64,000 bases of DNA from an uncultured SAR86 cluster bacterium (GTDB lineage Bacteria > Pseudomonadota > Gammaproteobacteria > Magnimaribacterales > Magnimaribacteraceae), in contig CACLAF010000002.1 in assembly GCA_902604855.1 (NCBI GenBank), forward strand, positions 62,001-126,000, given 5' to 3'. A program made the translations under genes and the position numbers. Every line of letters starts with the position of its first letter. Position 1 is the stretch's first letter. Shown here piece after piece: positions 25,200 to 33,007 of this stretch. Under the pieces are notes generated by a model. It had not been told where the DNA came from, did no database searches, and was given only the letters and a program-made list of their open reading frames with translations.

Positions 25200-26465
25200 C
25201 TATAGAAATATTCCTTTAAGGGTAAAGAAAAATAGTATGGATAAACCTGCTCCGACTGGCAGTGTAACTACCCAAGAGACTATTATTCTTCCTACAACTG
25301 AGAAATCGACTGCTGATAACCCTCTTGCTAAGCCAACACCTAATACGGCTCCAACGAGTGTATGAGTTGTCGAAATAGGTAAGCCTGTTCCAGAAGCTAA
25401 TACTACGGTTGTTGCAGCAGCTAATTCAGCAGCAAATCCTCTACTTGGTGTTAATTCAGTGATGTTTCTACCTACTGTTTCAATAACCTTGTAACCTAAA
25501 GTGGCTAGTCCAGCAACAATACCTGTAGCTCCAAGCAAGAGAATCCACCATGGCATAGAAGACTTAGCTGCAATTTCACCACCTGATTGAACAACACTCG
25601 CTATAGCGGCCAGTGGACCTACTGCATTTGCAACATCATTTGAGCCATGCGCAAAGGCCATAGCGCAAGCTGTAAAAACCATAAGAACCGCAAAAACTTT
25701 TTCAACCCCATCAAAGGTAACATCACCGCGTTGTTGAGTTGTATTCTCTATTTTCCTAAGAAAGAAAGTTCCGATAAGAGCAATACCAAAACCAATAGCG
25801 ATGGAATACGTTAAACTTTCTCCAAATGTCAAAGACAGTCCTATATGTTTCAAGCCTTTTAGTAATGTCACCATTGCTATAACAAAACCCACTAAGAACA
25901 TATATCCAGGCACATATTTCTTAGCATTTTCAAATGGCTTATTTGTGTTCAGAATTAATTTTTGTACTGAGAGGAAGATTATGAAAGCTATAGTTCCTGA
26001 CATTAAGGGAGAAACTACCCAGCTGGATACAATAGATCCGACTTTTGACCAACTAACAGCATCAACACTTATTCCTACTGCAGCAAATCCGACAATAGCA
26101 CCAACAATCGAGTGAGTTGTAGAAACGGGCCAACCTCTTGATGAGGCTATTAGTAACCATGTTCCTGCAGCTAGGAGAGCTGCCATCATTCCAAATACTA
26201 ATAAATCTGGTGAATCTTGAAGTAGATTTGGATCTATTATTCCCTTACGTATGGTTGAGGTAACTTCACCTCCTGCAAGGTAAGCTCCGGCAAATTCGAA
26301 AATACAAGCAACCAGAATAGCTTGGGCCAAAGTAAGAGCCCTAGCACCGACAGAAGTTCCCATTGCATTAGCTACGTCATTAGCTCCGATTCCCCAGGCC
26401 ATAAAGAATCCAAAAACACAGCCTGAAATAAGTAAGTAAGGTCCGTATAAAATAATAGTTTCCAT
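25200..26465 (-). CDS. Pit-family inorganic phosphate transporter
   Basis: This low-affinity phosphate:cation symporter in the inner membrane is 421 aa with about 10-12 helices. The duplicated PHO4 signature is present as 'GIGANDVANAMGTSVGAR' near residue 26 and 'AHGSNDVANAVGPLAA' near 273. It lies 9 bp downstream of the DUF47 gene, the classic Pit accessory pairing, and converges on Ppx/GppA with only 3 bp between stops. Confidence 0.93.
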   Translation of the reverse strand: METIILYGPYLLISGCVFGFFMAWGIGANDVANAMGTSVGARALTLAQAILVACIFEFAGAYLAGGEVTSTIRKGIIDPNLLQDSPDLLVFGMMAALLAAGTWLLIASSRGWPVSTTHSIVGAIVGFAAVGISVDAVSWSKVGSIVSSWVVSPLMSGTIAFIIFLSVQKLILNTNKPFENAKKYVPGYMFLVGFVIAMVTLLKGLKHIGLSLTFGESLTYSIAIGFGIALIGTFFLRKIENTTQQRGDVTFDGVEKVFAVLMVFTACAMAFAHGSNDVANAVGPLAAIASVVQSGGEIAAKSSMPWWILLLGATGIVAGLATLGYKVIETVGRNITELTPSRGFAAELAAATTVVLASGTGLPISTTHTLVGAVLGVGLARGLSAVDFSVVGRIIVSWVVTLPVGAGLSILFFFTLKGIFL

Positions 26466-26474
26466 ATTAGTCTC

Positions 26475-27152
26475 CTATCTAGAGGCGATTAAGGAGATTC
26501 TGTGGCCAACTTGTTCAGCCCTATCAGATAATTCTCCAATTTTATTAATAACGTCGTACAAAAACATAACATCTACAGGTGGTAGATCTTTTTCTATCTT
26601 AAAGAGCTCACCTCTCAAAGTGATTTCGGTTTGATCATTACTATTTTCTAAAGAATCCAATTTCTCTACTAAAATTTGCATTTTTTCAGCAGCCTTTCCC
26701 CCAAAAGAAAATTGAAATAATTCATCTATATGATCTACAGCTTCAGCTGCTGCATAAGTTATCTCTTTAGCCTCTAGAATAAAATTTTGAAATGATTGAT
26801 GTATGGTAGAGGGAATTTCCATATTTCTGCCTATCATCAGACCAGAAATATCTTTTACAGTATTAGGAATATCATCAGCTAATTTTATTAGATCCAATAT
26901 ATCTTCCCTAGGGACAGCGAAAAAGATACTTTTAGGTAACAGACTTCTAGTTTCAGCCTTTAATTCATCTGCTTGATTTTCCAGATCGGAAATTAATTTC
27001 CTGGATTGAGTTGCCCCGCTCCAATCTGATGCTACGACAAATTCAATAAATCTAAGCAACTCATCAACTGAGTTTATAGAAACTTGCATATGTGCCTTTA
27101 TTGGGCCGAAAGGTGACTTTCTAATGATGTCATTGTAGCCAGTAGATTTCAT
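26475..27152 (-). CDS. DUF47/PhoU-like protein (TIGR00153 type), Pit partner
   Basis: This 225-aa all-helical cytoplasmic protein is related to PhoU and typically encoded next to Pit transporters, where it is thought to regulate them. It has 'KSPFGPIKAHMQVSINSVDE' at the N-terminus and heptad-rich helices with 'DLIKLADDIPNTVKDISGLM' in the centre. It is the first gene of the leftward DUF47-pit operon. A Pho-box-like sequence lies about 70 bp upstream. Confidence 0.88.
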   Translation of the reverse strand: MKSTGYNDIIRKSPFGPIKAHMQVSINSVDELLRFIEFVVASDWSGATQSRKLISDLENQADELKAETRSLLPKSIFFAVPREDILDLIKLADDIPNTVKDISGLMIGRNMEIPSTIHQSFQNFILEAKEITYAAAEAVDHIDELFQFSFGGKAAEKMQILVEKLDSLENSNDQTEITLRGELFKIEKDLPPVDVMFLYDVINKIGELSDRAEQVGHRISLIASR

Positions 27153-27223
27153 AAATGGTCTCCACAGATTATTGGTTGAAATTTCTTAAAAATATTCACT
27201 ATTAGGTATTCTGAATTCTTATT

Positions 27224-27243
27224 GTGTCAAATTTGTTACAAAT
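27224..27243 (-). promoter_or_regulatory. Pho-box-like sequence upstream of DUF47-pit
   Basis: On the minus strand this reads TTGTAAC-AAAT-TTGACAC. It is two 7-mers with a 4-bp spacer, resembling the PhoB box (CTGTMAY N4 CTGTCAY) with one and two mismatches. It also contains the near-palindrome ATTTGTTACAAAT. It is placed 72 bases before the start codon, next to the phoBR operon. Confidence 0.5.
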
Positions 27244-27275
27244 ATAAGAAAGGTTTGTAAAAAGGTTCAGAAGAT

Positions 27276-28202
27276 TTAAAACTTATATTCAAACCCTATT
27301 CCTGTTATTTCTTTTTCTTTAGATGTATTGTCTCCACTTAAATCCGTGAAGAAGAAGAAAGCTTTAGCTTTACTGCTTAACTTATAGTCATAGCCAAAAG
27401 AAAATTGCTTTCCTGAATCTAATTTCATATCGGACTCTGCCTGTTGAAATTTAAGTGTTCCCTTATCACCTACCTTCTGGGAAAAACTAATAACATAACC
27501 GTCTTCTTCTACTCCTGTAGATAATTTTTCACTATCTTGAAACATAATTCCTAATTGACTGCGGTTGAATGGAATTTGAAGTGTTAATCTTGTTGAGTCG
27601 TAGCCCTTAAGTTCCGAATCAAAGGCCAAGGCAATATAAAAATTTTCTGAGTCGTAACTGATAGAGGTTGAAGTTGAGTCACCTATGCTGTCATCACCAA
27701 GCCCTTCTGTGCCTTTTATTGCATTAAATGTTGCAGAAAAGCCGTTAATCTTTGGAGTTGTATATCCTACCAGGTCGCTCATCCTGTTCTCACCTTGCAA
27801 TATATTTTTAATATCACCTGCAAGGTCATTAAAAAGATCTATTTTCTTTTGTGATTTTTTTGTGGCTGTGTCGTGCTTACCAAGGAAAATAGTACCCGCA
27901 GATCCTTTTAAACCCACAAAACTATTTCTTTGTTTAAAAGTTCTATCTTTTGATTCATCTGCAGTTCCATCTACAGGATCAATTTCGTATTCAGCTTGAT
28001 AAATAGCTTCTATTCCTTCTCCAAAATCCATACTTCCTTTTATACCCAATCTAGAAGCGTTGCTTACCATATCCACTTCGGTACCAGAAGCTGTATCTTG
28101 AGATTCAACTGATATCCAAAGTTTTCCGTACACAGTTGGTTCCTCAGATTGTAAATAAAGAACAGGAACAAGTAAGAGCATAGAAAGAATTTTAAATTTC
28201 AT
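27276..28202 (-). CDS. Outer-membrane porin (Gram-negative porin family)
   Basis: This 308-aa protein has a signal peptide (MKFKILSMLLLVPVLYLQS) followed by 'PTVYGKLWISVE', the typical first strand of trimeric porins. Alternating beta-strand pattern, 'NSFVGLKGSAGTIFLGKHDT' and a C-terminal Phe ('GIGFEYKF') support an outer-membrane barrel inserted by Bam. A 'RSQLGIMFQ' segment fits a late strand. Its position between DUF47-pit and phoR suggests phosphate or polyphosphate uptake, in the manner of OprP/PhoE. Specificity is inferred from context only. Confidence 0.88.
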   Translation of the reverse strand: MKFKILSMLLLVPVLYLQSEEPTVYGKLWISVESQDTASGTEVDMVSNASRLGIKGSMDFGEGIEAIYQAEYEIDPVDGTADESKDRTFKQRNSFVGLKGSAGTIFLGKHDTATKKSQKKIDLFNDLAGDIKNILQGENRMSDLVGYTTPKINGFSATFNAIKGTEGLGDDSIGDSTSTSISYDSENFYIALAFDSELKGYDSTRLTLQIPFNRSQLGIMFQDSEKLSTGVEEDGYVISFSQKVGDKGTLKFQQAESDMKLDSGKQFSFGYDYKLSSKAKAFFFFTDLSGDNTSKEKEITGIGFEYKF

Positions 28203-28242
28203 ATTTTTTCTCCAATATTTATTTTGTACTTTAAATATGAAA

Positions 28243-28265
28243 TGTTACGTTTGTGTTTCGTAACA
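28243..28265 (-). promoter_or_regulatory. Inverted repeat in the porin promoter region
   Basis: Perfect TGTTACG-N9-CGTAACA, about 40 bp upstream of the porin ATG, in the short gap after phoR. On the minus strand the left arm extends to CTGTTAC, one mismatch from a Pho-box half. It is similar in core to the repeats before phoB and DUF47. Confidence 0.5.
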
Positions 28266-28286
28266 GGAACAGGTTTGGAAAAAGGA

Positions 28287-29375
28287 TTAGTTTTTTTTGT
28301 TTAGGGTGAACCAGAAAATTGTACCATCGGGGTAGGCTTTTTCGTTACCCACAGAACCACCCATAAGATTTACTAAATTCTTGACTATAGATAAACCCAA
28401 TCCAGTTCCCTCCTTTAAAGAAGTATTGTTATTTTGAATTCTGAAGAATCTCTCGAATACTCTTTCTCTTTGATCTGCGGGTATACCTTGTCCATGATCT
28501 TCAATTTCAAATCTCACTTTAGAGCCTTGGTCTTGCATATTAATAATGATCTCTTTACTTTCTTCAGTTATCCCGTATTTGACTGAATTTTCTATAAGAT
28601 TATCAACAACTTGGAGTAATGCCTTAGTATCACAAATTACCTTTATATCAGAAGAGATATTATTAATAATCTTTATGTCAGGATTATTTGATAAAACAGA
28701 GTTAATTGAGGTTTTAAAAATCTCTGAAATACTATTTTCTGCAAGCTCAAGATTGTATTCACCCGATTCTATAGTTGATAAATTCAAAATATCTTCCAGA
28801 AGATATGAGAGCTTTTCTGAGTTTTTTAAGATTGCATTAGAAAATTTTTGTGCAATCTCTTTATCATCTAAAGCGCCATCAACTAGGGATTCTGAATTAG
28901 CTCTTATAACAGCAACTGGAGTTCTTAATTCATGAGATAAATTAGCAATAAAATCTTTTCTAATATTCTCTAATTTCTTTATTCGGGTGATATCAATAAA
29001 AACAAGTGTTGTTTCAAGTGATTCATAGTCGTAGGTAGCATTTACCAAGAAACTTTTATTACCTGGATCAACACCAAAGATTTCTTCTTCTGCTGATGTA
29101 TCAACTTTTGCACTTTTTATTAAATTAATTATCTCGCCGTTATTAAAAACCTCAACTAATTTACTACCTTCATAGTCTTTAGGAATATTTAAATCCATAG
29201 AAGATACTGAATTAATTTGAGCGATACAGTCATTTTCATCTAAGACAATAAGTCCGATACCTGTCTTATCTAATATTTGCGGTAACTCTTTTGTGGTTAA
29301 AGTACCATTTTGAACAATGTTACTAGATTCTATTTTTTTTTCTTTTACAAAGAGACGTAAGATTTTAGACAACAT
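28287..29375 (-). CDS. phoR: Phosphate-regulon sensor histidine kinase PhoR, apparently without membrane anchor
   Basis: This 362-aa kinase has a PAS-like domain (about 34-130), HisKA with 'ANLSHELRTPVAVIRANSES' (H148), and an ATPase domain with N box 'NLIENSVKYG', 'DHGQGIP' and 'GTGLGLSIVKNLV'. E. coli PhoR begins with membrane helices, but this N-terminus (MLSKILRLFVKEKKIESSN) has none that I can see. It overlaps phoB by 11 bp. The phosphate-regulon assignment rests on pairing with PhoB and on the pit, DUF47, ppk2 and porin neighbours. Confidence 0.85.
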   Translation of the reverse strand: MLSKILRLFVKEKKIESSNIVQNGTLTTKELPQILDKTGIGLIVLDENDCIAQINSVSSMDLNIPKDYEGSKLVEVFNNGEIINLIKSAKVDTSAEEEIFGVDPGNKSFLVNATYDYESLETTLVFIDITRIKKLENIRKDFIANLSHELRTPVAVIRANSESLVDGALDDKEIAQKFSNAILKNSEKLSYLLEDILNLSTIESGEYNLELAENSISEIFKTSINSVLSNNPDIKIINNISSDIKVICDTKALLQVVDNLIENSVKYGITEESKEIIINMQDQGSKVRFEIEDHGQGIPADQRERVFERFFRIQNNNTSLKEGTGLGLSIVKNLVNLMGGSVGNEKAYPDGTIFWFTLNKKN

Positions 29376-30048
29376 AATTAAATCTATAACCTACGCCACG
29401 AACTGTTTCTATTTTTGAGCCTATATCACCTATTTTGCTGCGCAGTCTTTTAACGTGCGTATCTACTGTCCTTGTGGTCACTGAGGAATTGTAGCCCCAC
29501 ACCTCTTCAAGTAAAACTTCTCTAGGCTGTATTCGGCCATTTTTTTGAACCAAGTGCTTAAATAATAAAAACTCCTTAGCAGTTAATTGTATTTCGGTAT
29601 CGCTGATAAAAACTCGATAAGAGGAAAGGTTTATTTCAATATCACCTAAAGTGATTTTACTAGTCTCTTCCTGTTTTTCTCTTCTTTTAAGTACCGTTGA
29701 GACTCTAAGAGCAAGCTCCCGAACGCTAAAAGGTTTTACAACATAATCATCAGCGCCTAGTTCAAAGCCTAACACTCTATCGACCTCTTCCCCTTTAGCT
29801 GTAAGCATAATGATAGCTATATCAAAGGAGTCTGAGTTATTCCTTATCTTCTTACATATATCTAAGCCTGATATGTCCGGAAGCATAAGATCTAAAAGAA
29901 TAAGATCCGGTTTTTTTCTAGCTATTGCGTCTATAGCATCCTTACCTTTGGAGACAGCATTGACTGTGTAACCTTCCGATTTGAATTTGAACTCTAAAGT
30001 AGACCTTAGATCTAGCTCATCTTCGACAATGAGTATTCTTTTTGACAT
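29365..30048 (-). CDS. phoB: Phosphate-regulon response regulator PhoB
   Basis: OmpR/PhoB-type regulator, 227 aa. The receiver has an acidic pocket 'ILIVEDELDL', phospho-acceptor D53 in 'LILLDLMLPD', and the conserved Lys in 'DYVVKPFSVREL'. The C-terminal winged helix includes 'LTAKEFLLFKHLVQ' and 'VTTRTVDTHVKRLRSKIG'. It is co-transcribed with phoR. A perfect inverted repeat lies 12 bp upstream of its ATG, consistent with autoregulation. Confidence 0.9.
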   Translation of the reverse strand: MSKRILIVEDELDLRSTLEFKFKSEGYTVNAVSKGKDAIDAIARKKPDLILLDLMLPDISGLDICKKIRNNSDSFDIAIIMLTAKGEEVDRVLGFELGADDYVVKPFSVRELALRVSTVLKRREKQEETSKITLGDIEINLSSYRVFISDTEIQLTAKEFLLFKHLVQKNGRIQPREVLLEEVWGYNSSVTTRTVDTHVKRLRSKIGDIGSKIETVRGVGYRFNYVV

Positions 30049-30060
30049 CTGTTAAGTATA

Positions 30061-30077
30061 TTGTCACCTTGTGACAA
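30061..30077. promoter_or_regulatory. Perfect inverted repeat upstream of phoB
   Basis: TTGTCAC-CTT-GTGACAA is a 17-bp perfect dyad 12 bp before the phoB ATG. TTGTCAC is one base from the Pho-box half CTGTCAC. The classical PhoB box is a direct repeat, so this may be a variant site or another regulator's operator. Confidence 0.55.
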
Positions 30078-30104
30078 AATTGTAAATTACACATATCAAT
30101 TTAG

Positions 30105-30521
30105 TTAAGATATTTTATTTTTGTGGTTATCCGCCACCCTTTGTCTTAATTCAGAGCTAGAAAAATTATGTTCGCGTTTATTAAAATAACATTTACCATC
30201 TGATATTTCTTTGCCAGTAAAATCTTTATCTTTGTATTCATCTCCAATGATCCTAATATCCCATTCCTTTGTACTCAAAATATCTAATACATCTTGTTCT
30301 GAATCATATATCAAGACTTCATCAACATAACGACAACCTGATACTTGGATTTGTCTTTCTACGATAGATTGCACCGGGGAATTTTTATTTTTTCTATCTA
30401 TGCTTGGATCTGTTTGAATACATACAATTAGATGTTCACAAACAGTTTTTGCTTCTTCAAACATCAGTACATGACCTGCATGAAAGAGGTCAAATGCACC
30501 GAAAGTTATGCCTTTTATCAT
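30105..30521 (-). CDS. Cytidylyltransferase-family nucleotidyltransferase (TagD-like)
   Basis: This 138-aa HxGH nucleotidyltransferase has 'GITFGAFDLFHAGHVLMFEE' at residues 4-23 and a C-terminal 'SSSELRQRV' in the place of the ISST-type motif. Relatives activate glycerol-3-phosphate, phosphoethanolamine or sugar phosphates with CTP or ATP. The substrate is unknown. It sits upstream of phoB in the same direction across a gap containing a regulatory dyad, and is divergent from the TauD-family gene. Confidence 0.82.
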   Translation of the reverse strand: MIKGITFGAFDLFHAGHVLMFEEAKTVCEHLIVCIQTDPSIDRKNKNSPVQSIVERQIQVSGCRYVDEVLIYDSEQDVLDILSTKEWDIRIIGDEYKDKDFTGKEISDGKCYFNKREHNFSSSELRQRVADNHKNKIS

Positions 30522-30605
30522 AATTAAACGAAGTAATTTACGATCAATATAATAATTGCATTGACTGTATATTTGAATGTTTATTTAATGCGTATAGGAG
30601 TCTTA

Positions 30606-31412
30606 ATGTTTGAAATTAAAAAAACACAATCTTGCTTGGGGGCATACATTGAAGGTCTAGACCTGTCCAAATCTTTTTCAGAGAAGACGTTAGGAGAACT
30701 TAAAAATGCTTTGTCTGATAATGAAGTTTTGTTTTTCAGGAATCAAAATATAACTCATGACGATCACAAAAGATTAGCTTCCGCATTTGGTTTAATGCAA
30801 TCCCACCCCGCATATCCAACTATTGATGGCTTTCCTGAGATTACTATCCTTGAAAACGATGAAAAAAACCCATCTAAAATTGAGGAGTGGCATACAGATA
30901 TGACCTTTAAAAAAACTCCTCCTTTGGGAAGTATCTTGATTGGCAAAATTATTCCTAAGACTGGTGGAGATACTATGTTCTCAAGCCTATCAAAAGCCTA
31001 TGATGATCTTTCGCAGGAATGGAAAGAAAAGCTTGAAGAGATGAATGCTATCCATAGTTTTGAATTTGGTTTTAAAGAAAGTCTCGAAGAGGAAGGTGGT
31101 CGTGAAAGATTAGCTGATGCCCTCAAAGAAAATCCACCCGTATCCCATCCTGTAATCAAACAACATCCTGTCACGGGACGAAAAATAATTTATGTTAATA
31201 GGCTCTTTACTTCTCATATTGAAGGTGATGATACTGAAGGTTCAATTTTAAATTTCTTGTTTGATCACATTCATCAAGAGAAATATCAATATCGGTTTTC
31301 TTGGGAAAATAACTCTATAGCTTTTTGGGATAATAGATCTGTTCTCCATAAGCCCGTTAATGACTATTGGCCTCAACTAAGAAGAATGGAGAGAATTACT
31401 ATTGAGTCTTGA
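30606..31412 (+). CDS. TauD/TfdA-family Fe(II)/2-oxoglutarate dioxygenase
   Basis: This 2-oxoglutarate-dependent oxygenase of about 268 aa hydroxylates and often cleaves small sulfonates, carboxylates or related compounds. The iron triad appears as H96-x-D98 in 'EEWHTDMTF' and H248 in 'FWDNRSVLHKP'. I placed the start at the ATG at 30606, preceded by AGGAG at 6-base spacing, and not at 30561. MFEIKKTQSCLGAYIEGLDL is the usual family N-terminus. Taurine is one possible substrate, but nothing in the neighbourhood fixes it. Confidence 0.87.
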   Translation: MFEIKKTQSCLGAYIEGLDLSKSFSEKTLGELKNALSDNEVLFFRNQNITHDDHKRLASAFGLMQSHPAYPTIDGFPEITILENDEKNPSKIEEWHTDMTFKKTPPLGSILIGKIIPKTGGDTMFSSLSKAYDDLSQEWKEKLEEMNAIHSFEFGFKESLEEEGGRERLADALKENPPVSHPVIKQHPVTGRKIIYVNRLFTSHIEGDDTEGSILNFLFDHIHQEKYQYRFSWENNSIAFWDNRSVLHKPVNDYWPQLRRMERITIES

Positions 31413-32127
31413 ATTGATATCTAAAGAAATCTATCCACCAATTTGTCACTTCAAGATAATTGGATTGTTCATTCAATAAACTCTTTTCAGCAGATTGAAA
31501 ACTTTCTTCTCCTAGAAGATCCCTTCTCTTACAAACAACGTCATAAGCATACTCATTTGTAAATTCAGGATGTCCTTGTATAGACATTATATGATCGCCT
31601 ATAAAATACATCGCATTGGGAACAGAGTCATTAGAGGCTACTAAAGTCGATCCCTCAGGTAGATTAATAACTTGATCTTGATGTGAATGGATTAATTTTA
31701 TATCTTTATTTGGTTTCTCAAGCCAGGGAAAATGATTGTGGAATGTGTATTCTTGAAGTCCTAATACCCACCCTACTTTAGCTTTCTTAACCTCTCCACC
31801 TAGTGCTTTGGCTATAAGTTGATGACCAAAGCAAACACCCAGTAACGATTTTTTCTTGTCATTAAGGAGACAAATAAAACTTTCCAGGTCTCTAATCCAT
31901 TTAATATCATCATAAACACTCAATTTAGAGCCCGTTATCAAATATCCATCGCATTCATCTATATCCTGAGGATATTCGTCTAGGGTTATGTCATAAATCT
32001 TAAGTCGTATATTCGGGTCTGCTTCAGTGAAGATTTTGTTATAAAAGTCATTTTGATCTCCATGTTTTACTTGAAGATCATCTAAAACATGATCTGTCAA
32101 AAGTATTCCTATTGTTAATTCACTCAC
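31399..32127 (-). CDS. Class I glutamine amidotransferase domain protein
   Basis: Free-standing GATase1, about 242 aa, resembling GMP-synthase-like amidotransferases. The catalytic Cys lies in 'LLGVCFGHQLIAKALGG', with the His in 'SIQGHPEFTNEYAYDVV'. I favour the GTG at 32127 (SELTIGILLTDHVLDDLQ), which matches the family start, over the ATG at 32154. The 3' end overlaps the convergent dioxygenase by 14 bp. It might glutaminate or hydrolyse a gamma-glutamyl compound; the partner is unknown. Confidence 0.82.
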   Translation of the reverse strand: MSELTIGILLTDHVLDDLQVKHGDQNDFYNKIFTEADPNIRLKIYDITLDEYPQDIDECDGYLITGSKLSVYDDIKWIRDLESFICLLNDKKKSLLGVCFGHQLIAKALGGEVKKAKVGWVLGLQEYTFHNHFPWLEKPNKDIKLIHSHQDQVINLPEGSTLVASNDSVPNAMYFIGDHIMSIQGHPEFTNEYAYDVVCKRRDLLGEESFQSAEKSLLNEQSNYLEVTNWWIDFFRYQFKTQ

Positions 32128-32206
32128 TGCTGTGAATCTTAACTTATAAAACATGACTGATCATTCAATGCCTGATATTCTTTATCAAAAATTTAAGGGA
32201 GATATT

Positions 32207-32995
32207 ATGAAAACTGATTACGAATTTCTAACAACGGAAATAAACGGACATATTCTAGAAGTCACTATAAATAGACCTGATGTAATGAATTCATTGCATC
32301 CTCCTTCTCATAGAGAGTTCGATGAGGTTTGGAGTGAATTTACAAACGATGAAGATCTTTGGGTGGGTATTATTACAGGTGCTGGTGATAGAGCATTTTC
32401 AGCAGGTAATGACTTGAAGTATCAAGCCTCAGGTGGAGATAGGTCTGGAATGCCTGAAACTGGTTTTGCCGGTCTAACCAGTCGTTTTAATTTGAATAAA
32501 CCTATTATTGCAGCAGTGAACGGAGTTGCCATGGGAGGAGGAATGGAAATTGCTCTTGCATGTGACATCATAATTGCTTCATCTAACGCAAGGTTTGCTT
32601 TACCGGAACCAAAAGTTGGATTAGCTGCTCTTGCTGGTGGTATGCAAAGGTTACCCAGACAAATAGGAATGAAAAATGCTATGGGAATGATGCTTACTGG
32701 TAGACATGTTGAAGCTGCTGAAGCAAAGGAGCTTGGTATCGTAAATGAAGTTGTTGAGTCTCAGGCTGACTTGATGGATAGAGCCAGAGACTGGGCAAAA
32801 CAAATAGAAGCCTGTTCACCAATGTCTATTAGAGCAACAAAACAAGTTGCTTATGAAAGTCTAAATGATGCAAGTTTGGAGAACTCAATGAAAGGCCAAT
32901 ATACTGCTGTACACGATTTGTTTACCAGCGAAGACTTCATTGAAGGTCCGGTAGCATTTGCCGAAAAACGTGCACCTAACTGGAAAGGCAAGTAA
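32207..32995 (+). CDS. Enoyl-CoA hydratase/isomerase family protein
   Basis: This crotonase-fold protein of about 262 aa acts on acyl-CoA esters. The oxyanion-hole segments are 'GAGDRAFSAGNDLKY' and 'AAVNGVAMGGGMEIALACD', and the catalytic-Glu region is 'LPEPKVGLAALAGG'. I chose the ATG at 32207, with AAGGGA just upstream, rather than 32153. It appears monocistronic, convergent with DUF3604. Confidence 0.9.
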   Translation: MKTDYEFLTTEINGHILEVTINRPDVMNSLHPPSHREFDEVWSEFTNDEDLWVGIITGAGDRAFSAGNDLKYQASGGDRSGMPETGFAGLTSRFNLNKPIIAAVNGVAMGGGMEIALACDIIIASSNARFALPEPKVGLAALAGGMQRLPRQIGMKNAMGMMLTGRHVEAAEAKELGIVNEVVESQADLMDRARDWAKQIEACSPMSIRATKQVAYESLNDASLENSMKGQYTAVHDLFTSEDFIEGPVAFAEKRAPNWKGK

Positions 32996-33007
32996 GTTTT
33001 ATCCTCA

